DNA from: Gammaproteobacteria bacterium
GTDB taxonomy: Bacteria; Pseudomonadota; Gammaproteobacteria; Thiohalomonadales; Thiohalomonadaceae
DNA: 63,325 nt
Reading direction: 5' to 3'
Assembly: GCA_023228645.1 (NCBI GenBank)
Contig: JALOAT010000017.1
Location: forward strand, 1 to 63,325
The notes beneath the pieces were generated by a model, which saw nothing but the letters and a program-made list of their open reading frames with translations, ran no database searches and had not been told where the DNA came from. Of this stretch, positions 55,440-63,198 are shown piece after piece (position 1 is the stretch's first letter; the number at the start of each line of letters is the position of its first letter). Position numbers and translations under genes: made by a program.

Positions 55440-56100
55440 GATTGCCGAAGGAGATGAGGGGGATCAATAAAATCAACGGCCGCGCTTGAATTGATCACCT
55501 CTCCCCGGCCCTCTCCCTCCGGGCTGTCTCTTGGTCACATCACCGCGGGCGAGACAGAGGCTTGGCAATAACGCATTAACCGGCAGCCGCTAATAGATTC
55601 GTCCCTTCTCCCTCCGGGAGAAGGACAGGATGAGGGGATCAATAAATCAACGATCGCACCTGAATTGATCCCCTCTCCCCGGCCCTCTCCCGGAGGGCTG
55701 TCTCTTAGTCACATCATTTCCACGAGAGACAGAAGCTTGCGTCCTTCTCCCTCCGGGAGAAGGACAGGATGAGGGGATCAATAAACCAACAGCCGCATCT
55801 GAATTGATCCCCTCTCCCCGGCCCTCTCCCGGAGGGCTGTCTCTTAGTCACATCATTTCCACGAGAGACAGAAGCTTGCGTCCCTTCTCCCTCCGGGAGA
55901 AGGACAGGATGAGGGGATCAATAAACCAACAGCCGCATCTGAATTGATCCCCTCTCCCCAGCCCTCGGCAACCGCTCCTGCGTTGCTCTACCTCGCGCAT
56001 CCATGCGCTCGTCTCCCGGAGGGAGAGGGGGCAAGAGGGGCTGGCTACAACGGTGAAATGTGACCAAGAGACAGCCCGGAGGGAGAGGGAGTGCGGAGAC
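55440..56100. repeat. Tandem repeat array (period 139-140 bp) and mosaic repeat, third locus
   Basis: Units start at about 55600, 55740 and 55879. Each contains CCCTCCGGGAG, a perfect 10-base inverted pair GGGGATCAAT ... ATTGATCCCC, and GGGCTGTCTCTTAGTCACAT. A degenerate unit precedes (55440-55560). The last unit turns after ~55968 into the module shared with 39966-40084. No spacer-like unique sequences separate the units, so it is not a CRISPR. No gene is supported in 55246-56324. Confidence 0.88.
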
Positions 56101-56111
56101 CAAGATACTGC

Positions 56112-56189
56112 GGTAGGAGCGAGCTTCTGCTCGCGACAGGCCCAGGAGGCCGCAGCCTGGAAATCGCGAGCAGAAGCTCGCTCCCACAC
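56112..56189. repeat. REP-like inverted repeat pair
   Basis: GGTAGGAGCGAGCTTCTGCT (56112-56131) and AGCAGAAGCTCGCTCCCAC (56169-56187) are near-perfect inverses, and each contains the inner palindrome GAGC...GCTC. Same border motif (GTAGGAGC/GTGGGAGC) as at 6997, 10084 and 58936. Confidence 0.8.
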
Positions 56190-56324
56190 TCGAAAATCCC
56201 TCATCCCAATTCGCTGTGGCGGGATGAAAACCATCGTGGCCTGAGGCACGGGGGCTTGATGCGTAAGACGGTATCTCCGCGCCGACTTGATCGCACCGGT
56301 GAGCGGGCTCAGCGATTCAACGCA

Positions 56325-56687
56325 TCAACGCTCCACGTGTTCCACCACGCTCCGCTCGCCGGGCGTGCGATGCGGCACTGGCCCCGCCTCCGGCTCGTCC
56401 GTGCCCGGGATGCCGGCCGCTGGCCAGGCACTGAACGGGAATGGGCGTTCATCACTACGGAAGGTCACGAATTCCAGGATCTGGAACACGTAGGCATTCA
56501 AACCGCGGGCGAACATCGTTAGCCGCGGCAGGGTCTCACCCATGATGAGCCGGCTGCCGAATTGCAGCACCGCTACGACCGTGACTACGAGTTCGGCGAC
56601 CCAGTAAAGGATCGCGAATAAAATGATGAGCAAACCCCGCAACCAGGTCTTGCCGTTCGTCAGGTTGGTCTTCAAATCCCCCGCCAT
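56325..56687 (-). CDS. DUF4389 membrane protein
   Basis: A 120-residue protein with two TM segments in the first 70 residues (WLRGLLIILFAILYWVAELV and VVAVLQFGSRLIMGE) matching DUF4389, followed by FARGLNAYVFQILEFVTFRS and a Pro/Glu-rich tail. Unknown function; often found beside respiratory or transport genes. Start with AGGAGA at good spacing. Confidence 0.8.
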   Translation of the reverse strand: MAGDLKTNLTNGKTWLRGLLIILFAILYWVAELVVTVVAVLQFGSRLIMGETLPRLTMFARGLNAYVFQILEFVTFRSDERPFPFSAWPAAGIPGTDEPEAGPVPHRTPGERSVVEHVER

Positions 56688-56828
56688 GGGTGTCTCCTGT
56701 CTTCTCGCAAGTGCGCCTTGATGATCATGTGGCCGCCGCGCGCCATGCGCAAGGCGCGCGGGGCGCACTCGGGTCTTTCCCTAGGACATGAGGCGGCAGG
56801 GGCACCCTTTCAGATCGAGTGCGCCGAT

Positions 56829-57350
56829 TCAGTCCACGCAGGTCTCCGCCGCGGGCGCATGGATGATGACCCGTTCGAATACGTAGCTCCCCTTCACACG
56901 CATCGCAGGGCACCCGATCTCGCCACCGTCGCCCCGGCACCGCAGGATGGCTATCCCCAGTTGCAGCTCCCGACATGCCGCTTCCGTGACGGGCTCGCCG
57001 TACACGGTGGCCGTGCGCATGCCCGCGCCATTGGCCACAAGCTGTGCCGCGAAGGCATGGGTGTGAACGGGGCGTCCATTGCCGTCCAGGTAATGCAGGG
57101 TGCCGGTGATGGAACGCAGGGGCGCCTTGGCCCAAAGGAAAACGTCCACCGTGGCCGAGCACGGCGCCAAGATGCCGTACCGGAGCGCGGCGGCTTCGAC
57201 ATTCAAGCTCGCCGGTGCCGTCGTCGACAGCGGCCGACACGCCGCGACGGGTTCGCCGGATGGGCCGACAACGCGCCCCACTACCAACGGATCTGCCGCG
57301 ATCGCTGCCTGGGCCGCCAACAGCAGCATCGTAGCGATCATCCGCGGCAC
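56829..57350 (-). CDS. Hypothetical periplasmic protein with several cysteines
   Basis: A 173-residue exported protein: signal peptide (RMIATMLLLAAQAAIAAD) then a beta-rich domain (SLNVEAAALRYGILAPC, VDVFLWAKAPLRSITGTLHY, VTEAACRELQLGIAILRC, EIGCPAMRVKGSYVFERV). Six cysteines after the signal peptide suggest disulfides. Family not recognised. Confidence 0.6.
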   Translation of the reverse strand: MPRMIATMLLLAAQAAIAADPLVVGRVVGPSGEPVAACRPLSTTAPASLNVEAAALRYGILAPCSATVDVFLWAKAPLRSITGTLHYLDGNGRPVHTHAFAAQLVANGAGMRTATVYGEPVTEAACRELQLGIAILRCRGDGGEIGCPAMRVKGSYVFERVIIHAPAAETCVD

Positions 57351-57381
57351 ATCACTGGCTTCAATATGCGCGTCGTGCCGG

Positions 57382-57861
57382 TTACAAACCGCACTTCAAC
57401 TTGCGCCCACCGGTAATTGCGAAACCTTCACGCTCGTAGAACGCCAGGGTCTTTTGAAACTGCGGCAGCGGCGGCGTGGTGACCTCTAGCCGTCTCCATC
57501 CGCGTGACGCCCCGAACGATTTCGCGCGCGACAAGAGCTGCGTCCCCACACTGCTCGACCGTCTGTCAGACCTCACATAGAGCTCCGGGATTGTCCCGAA
57601 CGCCCCTTCGGCATAGAGCGCATAGCTTTCGTAGATAGCTATGAAGCCCACCGCCTGGCGGTGCGCATCGCGCGCGACGAACACGAAATATTTTTCCTGG
57701 TCGAGAAAGTCCCTGAGCCTGGTCGTGGTCTCGTCGAGATCGAAGTTGAACGCCTGAACACCAATGGCATTCATGATCTCCCCCAAAAGCTCCCCAACCA
57801 TTACGGCGACTTCAGACGAGTCACTTGCAGTAGCTCTTTCAATGAAGGTGTTCTGTGGCAT
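57382..57861 (-). CDS. GNAT-family N-acetyltransferase
   Basis: A 159-residue acetyltransferase. GNAT core: FIERATASDSSEVAVMV at the N-terminus, FVFVARDAHRQAVGFIAIYE, then PELYVRSDRRSSSVGTQLLS, which is the acetyl-CoA-binding motif (R/Q-x-x-G-x-G/x, here RRSSSVG), and LAFYEREGF near the end. Acceptor unknown. Confidence 0.85.
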   Translation of the reverse strand: MPQNTFIERATASDSSEVAVMVGELLGEIMNAIGVQAFNFDLDETTTRLRDFLDQEKYFVFVARDAHRQAVGFIAIYESYALYAEGAFGTIPELYVRSDRRSSSVGTQLLSRAKSFGASRGWRRLEVTTPPLPQFQKTLAFYEREGFAITGGRKLKCGL

Positions 57862-57964
57862 CTCTATTCTTTAATGTTGGGAGGTGCTGCGCACTTTGGG
57901 TGACGTCGTTCAGAATTGTCGATGTTACGTCTGTTCCGGACTCCCCAGGCGCACAAACACCCAT

Positions 57965-58624
57965 TTACCACGCCCCTTCCTGGTCATGTCGCGATGACTT
58001 GTTGGCTTCCATCATCAACACGAGGCCGATCACCCCCGCCACAAGCAGGCCGGCGTCCTGCGGCACGCCGAGCAAAAAGGCGGCTTGGCCACCAATGGAG
58101 GCCCAGAGAACCGGAACGACAAGCGTGCCACGCGGATACGGGCGGACCAGGAACGCAAGCAGGCCCAGGGTGAATAGCGTCGTCGGACAGGGGAGCCCGA
58201 AGGTCGGCAATTCGGGATAGGTGTGCCCGGAATACACGGACCACGCCGGGTAAATTGCCAGCGCATAGATAACCAGGACGATCCCGATGACCGTGTGCGT
58301 TCCCCGCGTCATCCGGAAATCCAGTTTTCTTCGAATGACACCCTGCCAGAGAAACGCGAAAGAACCGGCAAGTGAGAGGGCCGCAAAGCCGTACGCCAAC
58401 GGATTGATGGCAGTGAAAAAGCAAAGGTGATAGGCGATGCCAAGCCACGCCCACAGGACCGCAAGAATGCCCGAGATACCCACCCCGGACCAGCGACGAG
58501 GAACAACGACCAATACGATCGCCATGACCGCGAGACCGAACAACAGAAACTGCGCGGGGTACAACGCCGTGTTGTAGTCGCGGAAAACCCCGAAGAACTG
58601 TTCAGTTGTGAAGGGGAGCTGCAT
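57965..58624 (-). CDS. DUF6064-like multipass membrane protein
   Basis: A 219-residue membrane protein with six or more TM segments. It starts MQLPFTTEQFFGVFRDYNTA and contains AWLGIAYHLCFFTAINPLAY and SVYSGHTYPELPTFGLPCPT, both characteristic of a widespread DUF6064 family. Function unknown. Start at 58624 preferred over 58672 because the family begins just before FTxEQF. Confidence 0.8.
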   Translation of the reverse strand: MQLPFTTEQFFGVFRDYNTALYPAQFLLFGLAVMAIVLVVVPRRWSGVGISGILAVLWAWLGIAYHLCFFTAINPLAYGFAALSLAGSFAFLWQGVIRRKLDFRMTRGTHTVIGIVLVIYALAIYPAWSVYSGHTYPELPTFGLPCPTTLFTLGLLAFLVRPYPRGTLVVPVLWASIGGQAAFLLGVPQDAGLLVAGVIGLVLMMEANKSSRHDQEGAW

Positions 58625-58935
58625 CCCGGTTCCTAACAGCCATTGCACCGCCTCGACCGCACCCGATTGCATCGGCCGCCGGGTGCAAGTCCTTGCCGGT
58701 CTCGGTCAAGCGCATGCGATGTACCCCTACACGCAATGTTCGCACATGTCGCAAATGATACGAATGTCCATCTATCCGACGCACGCTCGGTGGCATTGGT
58801 GGTGCACATGCCCGCCCGCATGGCTGGTGGCCGTGCCCCCAAATACCTGTCCGTGCTCAGCTCCGCCCGCAGGACACCGCCACACAGCGCTCGCCCAGCC
58901 AACATTCGTGGACGAGCCACAGAAACAACCAGTTT

Positions 58936-59052
58936 CCCCCGTAGGAACGGGCTCAGCCCGCGCTTGCCCCATGAAGAACCCATCCCCGCCTGAGCCCGCG
59001 CCTACAGTTTGTATATCCCCCCGCATGTGGGAGCGAGCTGCCGCTCGCCGCT
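58936..59052. repeat. REP-like elements in 650-base intergenic region
   Basis: CCCGTAGGAACGGGCTCAGC (58938-58957) and GCCTGAGCCCGCGCCTACAG (58988-59007) form an inverted pair, followed by TGTGGGAGCGAGCTGCCGCT (59026-59045), a third half-element. The rest of the gap 58625-59276 has no supported gene. This repeat cluster marks the left side of the accessory block. Confidence 0.65.
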
Positions 59053-59276
59053 AACCCAATGTCAGAGCCACGCGCCCCTTCCACCCTCCCCCCACCCGCG
59101 CTACCATCGACCCGTCTCAGGCGGCCGGACGCCCGGTGAAGTCGAACCCGGGCGCGGGCGGAATACAACACCCACACGGGAAACAAACCCGCCGCACCTG
59201 ACAAAGGAACGAAGTGCCTGCGAGGCCACACGGAGTGGTTACCAGGTACACGGAACGCAATGTCAGGAGAATGAAC

Positions 59277-59492
59277 ATGGAAAGACACCATGAAATCACG
59301 GATCGGCTCGACCTGATCGCCGGTCACATGCGTCTGATTGCCGACTTGATGTTGGCCGGGCCCGACCTCCAGGACGTGGACCGCGGCGCCTTCGCCCAAG
59401 TGCTGCACGACCTCGCTGTCCGCCTCGAAGCGGCCACCGAGGAACTGCAAAACGCAGGCGCCCGCCATGCCATGGAACAGGAGGCCCCGTGA
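59277..59492 (+). CDS. Small helical protein upstream of NT-HEPN gene
   Basis: A 71-residue protein, entirely helical in appearance (HHEITDRLDLIAGHMRLIAD, QVLHDLAVRLEAATEELQNA). AGGAG is 7 bases before the ATG at 59277. Its stop overlaps the next start (TGATG), so the two are translationally coupled. It could be a partner or antitoxin of the nucleotidyltransferase-HEPN protein; that is inference from coupling only. Confidence 0.55.
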   Translation: MERHHEITDRLDLIAGHMRLIADLMLAGPDLQDVDRGAFAQVLHDLAVRLEAATEELQNAGARHAMEQEAP

Positions 59493-60439
59493 TGGACCAC
59501 AGCTACGAGGACACCCGCGGCCCCTCGCCCTGGTACAAAATGAAGACCCGCCCCAAGCACCTCCCGCCCCATAAGCAGGACGAACTGCGCCGCGTCGTCG
59601 ACACCGTCCGCGCCCACCAGGACGTGGAAATGATCATCCTCTTCGGCTCCCACGCCCGCGGCGACTGGGTGGAAGACGAATACGAAGAGGACCACATCAC
59701 CTACGGCTACCACTCCGACTACGACATCCTCATCGTCACCGCCGACAAGGACCGCGAGCGCCACGTCAACCATGACGAAAAGCTGAAGGCCGCCTTGCAG
59801 CCGGAGGGCAAAGGCACCCGCGTCAACTTCATCGTGCATACGATTCAGCATGTGAATCAGATGCTGGCGGAGCGGCGGTTCTTCTTCATGGACATCCTGA
59901 AGGAGGGGTTCCTGCTTTGGGATTCGGGCAGGTACTCATTGGCGAGGCCGCCGAAGGAGTTGCCGCCGGAGGTGATGCTGAGGCATGCGGAGGAGTATTT
60001 TGGGGAGTGGATGGAGAGTGGCGATGGTTTTTTCGACAGCGCGGCATACAACCAATCAAAAGGCCGTCACAAGATCGCCGCGTTCGAGCTTCACCAGACA
60101 GCAGAGCGGTACATTACTTGCCTTCTGCTCGTTCATACCGGCTATAAGCCGAAAGAGCACGATCTAGAGAAGCTCCTTGCCCAAGCGGCAGGCTTTGACC
60201 CTCGATTCGCCGCGATCTTCCCGAGGCATACGGGCCCTGAGGAGCGTCTCTTCGATCTTCTGCGTCGGGCCTACGTGGATGCGCGATATAGCAGGAACTA
60301 CTTCATCTCCGGGGAAGAGTTAGATCTCATACGCAAACGTCTGGAGAGCTTGCGGATAGCGACAGACGCTTCCTGCAGAAAGAGAATTGAAGGACTTGCT
60401 GTGGCTAACGAAGAAAATGGAAAGCCCCACCTATCGTGA
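59492..60439 (+). CDS. Nucleotidyltransferase-HEPN fusion protein
   Basis: A 315-residue fusion. N-terminal MNT-like nucleotidyltransferase with LFGSHARGDW (GSxxRG...) and the catalytic pair in YHSDYDILIV, followed by a long insert. The C-terminal half is a HEPN domain (HKIAAFELHQTAERYITCLL ... RAYVDARYSRNYFIS). MNT and HEPN occur as toxin-antitoxin pairs (HEPN RNase inactivated by nucleotidylation); fusions of the two are known but less studied. Base composition drops clearly from about 59,840 onward, inside the gene, suggesting a mosaic origin. The ATG at 59492 is preferred over the GTG at 59489. Confidence 0.82.
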   Translation: MDHSYEDTRGPSPWYKMKTRPKHLPPHKQDELRRVVDTVRAHQDVEMIILFGSHARGDWVEDEYEEDHITYGYHSDYDILIVTADKDRERHVNHDEKLKAALQPEGKGTRVNFIVHTIQHVNQMLAERRFFFMDILKEGFLLWDSGRYSLARPPKELPPEVMLRHAEEYFGEWMESGDGFFDSAAYNQSKGRHKIAAFELHQTAERYITCLLLVHTGYKPKEHDLEKLLAQAAGFDPRFAAIFPRHTGPEERLFDLLRRAYVDARYSRNYFISGEELDLIRKRLESLRIATDASCRKRIEGLAVANEENGKPHLS

Positions 60440-60476
60440 ACACCGCAAGTAGTCAGGGCCGCATTGGGAATCGTAA

Positions 60477-61229
60477 ATGGCGTCGCACCCTATGAAAGAG
60501 AACGGAATAGACGTGTTGGGAGAGTGTGGAGTTACGCAGGTCCACCATTACGCCCCTCTACACTACCTACCCTTTATTGCACGCGAGAAGGCTCTCCTCT
60601 GCAAGCCGACGCTTGCGCGACTAGGCTTCGGGCCTTCGCACCTTCGGTCCATGTCAAGCAAGCAAGATATCGAACGAGGGTTCGGCGACTGCGCCTTCCT
60701 AACGATTGACTTCGAGCCACGAATCGTTAAGGCCAAGTTGTTCGCGGGCTTTCCGCACATAGCGCTGCGAGTTCCTTCAAAAGCATTCCTCGGGGTGGAT
60801 TTCAGTCTTTGCAGGTACAACGTCGCGATGACTCGCGTTTTGCGGCGCCACGGAATGCCTGGGCGCCCAGAATCGGCGACTAATGGGCGGTATTACGATA
60901 AGCGACAGCTGCCAGTCGCACGCGAACTCCCTGATAAGAAAGCCATGCTTAAAGAACACCTTCCTCGAAGGACAATGATCGAGGTGCTTGTCCATGGTGA
61001 TTTCTTCCTCCCAAGCGACACCACGGTTATTTGCTACGCCGAGGAGGATGCGAAGATTGCGAGGCTAGTACTGTCAGAATGTGGTGTGCCGTGGGGATGT
61101 GCGTGTGAACCGCCACCAGGGCCATACAGAAGGAATCGCTCATACGTATCCAAGGTTGAGGAGTTCATTGAAACCGCCCTCATGGACCCGGCGTGGCGCG
61201 GTAACGGACTAGAGTTCGATCGTGTGTAG
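60477..61229 (+). CDS. DarT/DUF4433-like ADP-ribosyltransferase candidate
   Basis: A 250-residue protein. N-terminal VHHYAPLHYLPFIAREKALL recalls the H-x-T-x-x-x-N-L-x-x-I-L NAD-binding start of DarT. The C-terminal MIEVLVHGDFFLPSDTTVIC matches the AEFLV-x(n)-I catalytic-Glu segment of DarT (E169 here). DarT enzymes ADP-ribosylate bases in single-stranded DNA. Similarity is distant and seen by eye, so family assignment is tentative. No DarG-like macrodomain or NADAR-type antitoxin is encoded in the window. It is 11 bases upstream of the kinase-PurA fusion, so the two are probably one operon. AT-richer than the rest of the window. Confidence 0.5.
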   Translation: MASHPMKENGIDVLGECGVTQVHHYAPLHYLPFIAREKALLCKPTLARLGFGPSHLRSMSSKQDIERGFGDCAFLTIDFEPRIVKAKLFAGFPHIALRVPSKAFLGVDFSLCRYNVAMTRVLRRHGMPGRPESATNGRYYDKRQLPVARELPDKKAMLKEHLPRRTMIEVLVHGDFFLPSDTTVICYAEEDAKIARLVLSECGVPWGCACEPPPGPYRRNRSYVSKVEEFIETALMDPAWRGNGLEFDRV

Positions 61230-61240
61230 GAGGAAGTTGC

Positions 61241-62890
61241 ATGCGAGATATTGTTGTAATCAGCGGCCGCACGTGCACTGGCAAATCCAGCCTTGCTCAT
61301 AGTCTGAACAAGGAGTTTGGATTTGAGGTCGTAAAGTCGAGGGACGTCTTGAGAATGGCAGGGGGGCAAGCGTTAGACAGAACCGGCTTGCAGCTTTTCG
61401 GGGACGAGCAAGACCGGCGTTCCGATTGCAAGTGGCTTTCCGACCACGTCGAGGCACTCGACGCAGCGCGTCCAAGGGAGATCCCGTTTGTTGTCGACAA
61501 CATCCGCAACCTCCAACAACTTCTTTGGTTCCGAACAAACAGAAGGTGGAGGGTTGTGCATGTCCACCTTTACGCCAAGACCACAACTCTCGAGAGCCGT
61601 TTTGCGGCGAAGAACCACTCATGTGTTTGCGAAGATCCTGGCGCCTATAAGAGTGCCGACCTAATCAAGAATGAATCCGATATCGAGGCTTTTAAGCGGG
61701 ATGCGGATGTGCGGATTTGGACGACGCGAAGCGACCCAGACGACACTCTGGTAAGGGTCGCTGCGCGCCTCGGTCTGTATGCATCTCCACACTTCCGCTG
61801 TGTGGATGTTGTTGTTGGCGGTCAGTACGGGAGCGAGGGAAAAGGTCACATTGCAGCCTATCTGGCGAAAGAGTATGACGTCCTGATGCGTGTTGGCGGC
61901 CCCAATGCTGGCCATTCTGTCTCAAGCGAGTCTGGACTATATACCTATCATCAACTGCCCTCCGGGGCAAAGGACACGACTGCACAACTCCTTCTCGGCG
62001 CAGGTATGACTATTCGGGTTCCTGAGTTGCTCAAAGAGATCGCCGATTGTGGTATTGCCACTGAACGCTTGTGTATAGACCCGCAAGCGATGGTAATCGA
62101 GGACAAAGATGTTGCGGAGGAAGCGGGGCTTGTTTCCTCCATTGCGTCGACAGGGCGCGGAGGTGGGGCCGCGGCCGCTAGACGGATAATGGGCCGGCGA
62201 GTTGGGGGGGTAACACTCGCTCGTGACGTAGACGCTTTGAGACCTTACTTAGGGTCGACTCTGGAACGATTGGAAGAGGCGTATCGAAATGGAAAGCGGG
62301 TCCTGTTAGAAGGAACGCAGGGAAGTGGATTGAGCATATTCCATGGCCCTTATCCGTACGTTACATCGCGCGACACCAACGTGGCGGGTTGCCTGGCTGA
62401 GGCGGGTATCTCCCCGACGCGTGTTCGGAAAGTTCTCTTAGTAATCCGGTCCACTCCCATCAGAGTCGGAAATCCCGATGCAGGAGGGTCATCTGGCCCA
62501 CTTAAGTACGAGACAACCTTCGCCGAGGTAGCCAAAGACGCAGGTATTGACCCCGAGGAAACTACCACCTTCGAAAGAACATCGACTACCAAAAGGCCGC
62601 GCCGCGTGGGGTGGTTTGACTGGGAACTCTTTCGCCGCTCCTGCGCAATAAATGCGCCGACCGACATCGTGCTCACATTTGCAGATTATCTAAATGGTGA
62701 CAACAGGAAAGCGCGGCGATTTGAACAGCTCGATCAAGAAACAATTAAGTTTATCGAGGAGCTGGAGTGTGTTGCGCGAGCGCCAGTTTCATTAATCAAT
62801 ACGAGGTTCCCTAGGAACGATGGTGAGCGACTGGATCTTAGGACTGTCATTGATCGCAGGCATTGGCCAAGCCAGCGCGTGCATGGGTGA
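61241..62890 (+). CDS. Fusion of a P-loop kinase-like domain with a PurZ/PurA-family synthetase
   Basis: A 549-residue fusion. Residues 1-~180: P-loop nucleotide-kinase-like domain, Walker A GRTCTGKSS (9-17), VVDNIRN near 84. Residues ~185-549: adenylosuccinate-synthetase family. GGQYGSEGKGH (193-203) aligns with GxQWGDEGKGK; the catalytic Asp of PurA is Ser198 here, while Lys201 and the catalytic His225 (PNAGH) remain. STGRGGGAAAAR, LLEGTQGSGLSIFHGPYPYV, IRSTPIRVGNP and TTKRPRRVGWFDWELFRR also match. The Asp-to-Ser change is the mark reported for PurZ, which uses dGMP instead of IMP. The PurA region is ~365 residues, shorter than PurA (~430). GGAGG lies 6 bases before the ATG. Confidence 0.78.
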   Translation: MRDIVVISGRTCTGKSSLAHSLNKEFGFEVVKSRDVLRMAGGQALDRTGLQLFGDEQDRRSDCKWLSDHVEALDAARPREIPFVVDNIRNLQQLLWFRTNRRWRVVHVHLYAKTTTLESRFAAKNHSCVCEDPGAYKSADLIKNESDIEAFKRDADVRIWTTRSDPDDTLVRVAARLGLYASPHFRCVDVVVGGQYGSEGKGHIAAYLAKEYDVLMRVGGPNAGHSVSSESGLYTYHQLPSGAKDTTAQLLLGAGMTIRVPELLKEIADCGIATERLCIDPQAMVIEDKDVAEEAGLVSSIASTGRGGGAAAARRIMGRRVGGVTLARDVDALRPYLGSTLERLEEAYRNGKRVLLEGTQGSGLSIFHGPYPYVTSRDTNVAGCLAEAGISPTRVRKVLLVIRSTPIRVGNPDAGGSSGPLKYETTFAEVAKDAGIDPEETTTFERTSTTKRPRRVGWFDWELFRRSCAINAPTDIVLTFADYLNGDNRKARRFEQLDQETIKFIEELECVARAPVSLINTRFPRNDGERLDLRTVIDRRHWPSQRVHG

Positions 62891-62950
62891 TCTTATTCCC
62901 AGCGTTCGAAGGAGGAGCGAAGTTGGCTCTGCGAGTTCCGCGGAGGAATC

Positions 62951-63039
62951 AATGCGGAAAAGGTGACCAATGCGGAAAAGGTGACAGATTTATTTTCGGC
63001 CGGGATTTTGCGTGAAAATAGATCTGTCACCTTTTTTCC
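62951..63039. repeat. Direct plus inverted repeat around a GGTGACAGAT palindrome
   Basis: AATGCGGAAAAGGTGAC occurs twice (62951-62967, 62969-62985, an 18-bp tandem duplication). The second copy extends to GGTGACAGATTTATTTTC, which pairs with GAAAATAGATCTGTCACC (63014-63031), followed by TTTTTT. Such GGTGACAGAT palindromes occur next to mobile-element genes in proteobacteria. It may be a mobile remnant or a terminator for the fusion gene, and it marks the right side of the accessory block. Confidence 0.7.
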
Positions 63040-63108
63040 TTGGTGGATCAGCGCTACACCTAGGCACCTCCTGACGGAACGCCTGTTCTGAACAACAGTC
63101 CCTTGCTG

Positions 63109-63198
63109 CTACCTGCGAAAGCGCGGGGTCCACGATTCGACAAGGTCATCCTCTTCCTCAATCTCTTCCGGTTCGGGCACTTCGATATCGTAAAGCAC
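63109..63198 (-). CDS. Possible C-terminal remnant or tiny acidic ORF
   Basis: From a GTG at 63196-63198 the minus strand reads LYDIEVPEPEEIEEEDDLVE and SWTPRFRR to a stop at 63109. A second short minus-strand frame (63208-63282) begins MTVPHDGEGHSFRDALTSGK. They could be two pieces of one frameshifted small gene that continues past the right edge. Weak evidence; no ribosome-binding site is seen for either. Confidence 0.2.
   Translation of the reverse strand: MLYDIEVPEPEEIEEEDDLVESWTPRFRR

Noticed and set aside
55440..56100. CRISPR-like regular repeats
   Set aside because: Units are ~140 bp and abut directly without unique spacers; no cas genes nearby.
60477..62890. Classical DarTG toxin-antitoxin pair
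   Set aside because: The downstream gene has no macrodomain; it is a kinase-PurA-family fusion.
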